This document shows, one piece after another, positions 5,331 through 8,567 of a stretch of DNA of 8,567 bases. Position 1 is the stretch's first letter, and each line of letters begins with the position of its first letter. The stretch is from Alphaproteobacteria bacterium (GTDB lineage: Bacteria > Pseudomonadota > Alphaproteobacteria > Micropepsales > Micropepsaceae), in the NCBI GenBank assembly GCA_015654715.1, contig JAATGK010000144.1, forward strand, positions 1 through 8,567. The letters are read 5' to 3'. Under the pieces are notes generated by a model. The model saw only the letters and a program-made list of their open reading frames with translations. It was not told where the DNA came from and searched no databases. The position numbers and the translations under genes were made by a program.

Positions 5331-8300
5331 ATGAAGCACTATTTGAGGATTGTGCCGGCGTTCTTTGCGCTGCTTTGCTTGTTCGCCATTGGCCGGGCCG
5401 ATGCGGCCGTGACGGTGGTGTTCGAAGAGCGCGATTTCCCATCGGCTGACACCGCTCCGCTATCGCATATTTTGCTTCACCAGGCGTTTCCGGCAGCCAA
5501 GTATGCGGCGGCCGAGCAGTTGGCGAATGCCTTGGCAAATCCGCAAGCGGATGTTCTCGTTGTTCCGTATGGGTCGGCGTTCCCGCGCGATCAGTGGGTC
5601 GACATCCAGCGTTTTTTGGCCCGCGGCGGCAATCTCGTTACTCTTGGTGGGCGCCCGTTTACGCGACCGGTTGAGCACATCGGCAAGCACTGGCGTTTGC
5701 TGCCTGAGACGTATGCCTTCGTGCGCCAACTATCGATCAGCGATTATCAATCGACGTCCGGCTCAAATGGCGCGGCGAGCGTGGTTGCCGCCGATGACGC
5801 TCCGGCCGGTTTGGCAGCATTGCGTTGGCAACGCGCCTACAGCGTGGTGATAAGGCTGGGGCAAAAAGAGACGTCGCCCCGTGTCGGTACGAGCGGCACC
5901 TATGACGCGGCGTTGACGCCGCTTGTATCCGGCGTTTTCGCCGGGCACCGGCTGGCGGCCCCGGTCATTGAAATCGACCATTTTCAAAACGCCTACAGCG
6001 GTGGTCGCTGGGTGATGGCCAATTGTTCCTTTGAGCCATCTTTTCTTGCCAGCGCCGAGGCCGCGCCGCTGCTGGCCAACTTGGTCAAGCGCGCCACACA
6101 AGGCGCTGAACTGGCGCGCGCGCTACCGTCCTATCCGTTGTATCTGCCGGGTGAAGACTGGCAAATAAAGGTCGAATGGACGAGCGTGCAGCAGCAACGA
6201 AAGCTCGCGCGGATCGACGTTTCGGTGTCCCTCGATGGCCGGCAGGAGGCGGTTCGGTCGGTCCATTTGGCGATACCCGCAGCGCACGCCGATGAAACTG
6301 TATCGATGCCGACCTCCGGCAAGCCGGGTTTTCATACCGTCGAAATCAAGCTGACGTGCGCTGACGGGCCATGCGGTACATTGCATACGGCTTTTTGGAT
6401 TCGTGATCGGGCTTACCTGAAGGCGGGCCCCAAACTCGACGTCGCCGGCGAAACTTTTCGCATCGATCGCAAGCCGGTCGCCGTAGTGGGCACCACGTAT
6501 ATGGCGAGCGATGCGCAACGATTGTATTTCCGCTATCCCAATCCGTATGTCTGGGACCGCGACATGGCCCAAATCGCCGCCGCCGATATGAACATGCTGC
6601 GCACCGGCATCTGGACCGATTGGGACTATGTGGCGGACGACCGCGGCATCGCCAAAGAACGGGCGCTACGGACCATCGAAGCCTATTTGATGACGGCGCG
6701 CCGTTATGGCCTGCCGGTCCAGTTCACGCTCTTCGCCTTCATGCCTGATGTCTTCGGCGGCATTAATCCATATCTCGATCCCATCGCACAGGAGCGGGCG
6801 CGCAATTTTGCCGCTTCCTTGGCGCACGCCTTTGCCGATGTTCCGTTCTTGGCCTGGGACCTTATCAACGAGCCAAGTTTCGACAATCCACAGCACTTCT
6901 TTACGACCAAAGCGAATGGCGACGTTGCCGAAGCGAAGGCCTGGAACGTTTGGCTGCTGCAGCGCTACAAAACCCGGCACGCGATCGAAGCCGCGTGGCA
7001 TACGGTCTTGGCCGATGGCCCGATTGCGGTGCCAAGCGACGATGACGGCACGGCGCAGAGCGCCAATGACGGCAAAACGCCGGCGGCGGTCCATGACTTC
7101 ATTCTCTTTACCCAAGAGTCCTTTACCCAATGGGCGGCCGCGATGCGCGGCGCCATCCGCAATTCCGGCAGCAGCCAGCTGATCACCGTCGGACAAGATG
7201 AAGGCGGATCTCTGATCAGTCCGTCGCCAAGCTATTTTGCTTCGGCGGTGGATTTCACCACGATGCACAGCTGGTGGTTCAACGACGACCTGCTCTGGGA
7301 CTCGCTTTCGGCCAAACAAAAAGGCCTTCCGATGCTGGTGCAGGAAACCGGCGTCATGACCGAAACCAATTTGGATGGCCGGCCACGGCGCACGCTCGCC
7401 GAGGATGCGGAACTGCTCGAGCGCAAGATCGGCATCGCCCTCAATACCGGTGCCGGTGCTATCGAGTGGTTGTGGAACGTCAACGCGGTGATGCGATCGC
7501 AGCAGGAGGTCACCATCGGGGCCGTCCGGCCCGATGGTACGGAAAAACCGGAGGCCGGGGTTCTCGCCGCTTATGCCGCGTTTGCCAAGATCTTGAGCGC
7601 CCATGTCTCCGACGCCGAACCGGAGCCGGTCGTGGTGCTGACCTCGCAAGCGGCCCAATTCTCGGTGCTGCAAGCCGCCGCAACCGATGCCCAGCAGCGG
7701 GCCGTGCGTGTGCTCAATTACCAGTGCCGCATGCCCGCGCGCCTGGTGGCAGAGAACCACGTCGCGGATATCGCGGGCGCGAAACTGGTGGTGTTGCCTT
7801 CGGCGCAGATGCTGAACGACGAAACGTGGCAGTCGTTGCTGGCCTATGTGCGCGGGGGGGGAAGCCTATTGCTCACCGGATCGGTGGAACGCGACGCTTC
7901 CTGGCGCTTGCGCAATCGCCTGCGGGATATCGGCATCGATGGCGAACCGGCGGCTCTCGTCTCTCGCAATATTCCGATCCGCTTGGGGCCGAAAACGGTG
8001 CAAGCCACTTTCGCCAACAAGACCCAGCGGGCTTCGGAAATGATCCGGTCGCGCGACGGCCGCACGTATATCGAATCCGCTTACGGCAAGGGGCGCCTAT
8101 TTGTCGTCACCGCGCCGGTCGAATTGGGCGGAGCGCCGGAAACAACAGCGGAGGTCTACCGCTACGTGCTTGATCGCCTCAGTCTTGTCCCGCCGTTTAC
8201 GGGAGCTCCGGCGGACAGTGCGGTATTGATCCGGCCGCAGGTTTTTAAGGATGCGGTCCTTTATGTTTTGGCATCGGAAACGGCGGACGACGTATCGCTC

Positions 8301-8435
8301 GACCTCCATGACGGCATCTCCGGCGGCCAAATCGTGGAAAAGCTCCCGGCCATGCGGACGTTGATGGTGCTGCTCGACCGGGCAACCGGGAAACGCCTCG
8401 CAACGTATCGCGGTCCCGTGTTGCCAAATGATTGA
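5331..8435 (+). CDS. Exported clan GH-A glycoside hydrolase with flanking amidotransferase-like domains
   Basis: Numbering is from ATG 5331 (1034 aa). GTG 5319 is an in-frame alternative; neither has a strong ribosome binding site. The signal peptide MKHYLRIVPAFFALLCLFAIGRADA (1-25) ends in ADA. Apparent domains are: 26 to about 255, a Rossmann or amidotransferase-like fold (ADVLVVPYG, then FLARGGNLVTLGG); about 265-360, a beta-sandwich with Cys343/Cys348; about 370-755, a TIM barrel with LRTGIW, DLINEPS (acid/base Glu514), TMHSWW, VQETGVM (nucleophile Glu672) and IEWLWN; about 765-950, a second Rossmann-like domain (AKLVVLPSAQ, then YVRGGGSLLLTG); then a small C-terminal domain. A GH-A barrel followed by an amidotransferase-like domain recalls GH42 beta-galactosidases, but the NEP motif is more like GH5. 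It is therefore a retaining beta-glycosidase of uncertain family and substrate, probably periplasmic. It likely degrades the cargo of the upstream receptor and shares a transcript with the next gene. Confidence 0.88.
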   Translation: MKHYLRIVPAFFALLCLFAIGRADAAVTVVFEERDFPSADTAPLSHILLHQAFPAAKYAAAEQLANALANPQADVLVVPYGSAFPRDQWVDIQRFLARGGNLVTLGGRPFTRPVEHIGKHWRLLPETYAFVRQLSISDYQSTSGSNGAASVVAADDAPAGLAALRWQRAYSVVIRLGQKETSPRVGTSGTYDAALTPLVSGVFAGHRLAAPVIEIDHFQNAYSGGRWVMANCSFEPSFLASAEAAPLLANLVKRATQGAELARALPSYPLYLPGEDWQIKVEWTSVQQQRKLARIDVSVSLDGRQEAVRSVHLAIPAAHADETVSMPTSGKPGFHTVEIKLTCADGPCGTLHTAFWIRDRAYLKAGPKLDVAGETFRIDRKPVAVVGTTYMASDAQRLYFRYPNPYVWDRDMAQIAAADMNMLRTGIWTDWDYVADDRGIAKERALRTIEAYLMTARRYGLPVQFTLFAFMPDVFGGINPYLDPIAQERARNFAASLAHAFADVPFLAWDLINEPSFDNPQHFFTTKANGDVAEAKAWNVWLLQRYKTRHAIEAAWHTVLADGPIAVPSDDDGTAQSANDGKTPAAVHDFILFTQESFTQWAAAMRGAIRNSGSSQLITVGQDEGGSLISPSPSYFASAVDFTTMHSWWFNDDLLWDSLSAKQKGLPMLVQETGVMTETNLDGRPRRTLAEDAELLERKIGIALNTGAGAIEWLWNVNAVMRSQQEVTIGAVRPDGTEKPEAGVLAAYAAFAKILSAHVSDAEPEPVVVLTSQAAQFSVLQAAATDAQQRAVRVLNYQCRMPARLVAENHVADIAGAKLVVLPSAQMLNDETWQSLLAYVRGGGSLLLTGSVERDASWRLRNRLRDIGIDGEPAALVSRNIPIRLGPKTVQATFANKTQRASEMIRSRDGRTYIESAYGKGRLFVVTAPVELGGAPETTAEVYRYVLDRLSLVPPFTGAPADSAVLIRPQVFKDAVLYVLASETADDVSLDLHDGISGGQIVEKLPAMRTLMVLLDRATGKRLATYRGPVLPND

Positions 8436-8447
8436 AAAGAAAAACGC

Positions 8448-8567
8448 ATGATCCTGCACGAGGCGGTGATGTTGCTACGGCGGAAGGGAGGCATCGTTCT
8501 GCGCAATGCGGCGATGCTTGGTCTCGCGGTTTTGGCGCTGCCGGCAAATGCTGCGTCCGCACCGGCG
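8448..8567 (+). CDS. N-terminus of an exported protein, function unknown (truncated by window)
   Basis: ATG 8448 opens a frame that stays open for 40 codons to the right edge. The N-terminus is basic (LLRRKGGIVLRN), then hydrophobic (AAMLGLAVLALP), then ANA before ASAPA, which fits a Sec signal peptide cleaved after about residue 35. The twin arginine is not followed by a proper Tat motif. Only 12 bases separate it from the preceding glycosidase stop, and no terminator intervenes, so the two are probably one operon. The ribosome binding site is weak (purine-rich AAAAGAAAAA). A strong GGGAGG at about 8486-8491 lies inside the frame without a well-placed start codon after it. The position suggests another secreted enzyme or binding protein for the same substrate, but no catalytic domain is visible. 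Confidence 0.6.
   Translation, partial: MILHEAVMLLRRKGGIVLRNAAMLGLAVLALPANAASAPA

Noticed and set aside
6666..7760. 364-codon leftward open frame antisense to the glycosidase
   Set aside because: Shadow frame; the opposite strand carries clear catalytic motifs and a signal peptide.

Overview
The window looks like part of a carbohydrate or glycoconjugate utilisation locus from a GC-rich Gram-negative bacterium. Alphaproteobacteria (Caulobacterales, Sphingomonadales or a relative) is the best guess. It rests on a large TonB-dependent receptor of the Xanthomonas/Caulobacter type with no SusD partner, a Mak-like ROK sugar kinase and high GC. No rRNA or other taxonomic marker is present, so the placement is inference.

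Layout. Two genes run leftwards. A Mak-type ROK sugar kinase (868-1821) is followed 89 bases downstream by an exported GH5 glycosidase resembling endoglycoceramidases (778 to the left edge, truncated). A 319-base divergent intergenic region (1822-2140) separates them from a 979-residue TonB-dependent receptor (2141-5080), which ends at a strong hairpin terminator (5089-5128). After a 250-base gap carrying a perfect 14-bp tandem repeat comes a 1034-residue exported clan GH-A glycosidase (5331-8435). In it the catalytic barrel appears to sit between two amidotransferase-like (Rossmann-type) domains. Twelve bases later a further exported protein starts (8448 to the right edge, truncated).

How the genes may work together (inference). 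The receptor would import a glycan or glycoside fragment across the outer membrane. The two exported GH-A enzymes would cut it at or outside the inner membrane. The kinase would phosphorylate the released hexose, by family mannose or fructose, in the cytoplasm. No inner-membrane transporter or transcriptional regulator lies in the window, but operator-like palindromes sharing a GTTATCG core lie in the divergent region and in the kinase-GH5 gap. The EGCase-like GH5 together with a mannokinase-like enzyme raises the possibility of a glycolipid or mannoside substrate. The sequence alone does not establish it.

No tRNA, rRNA, CRISPR array, insertion sequence or prophage gene was seen.
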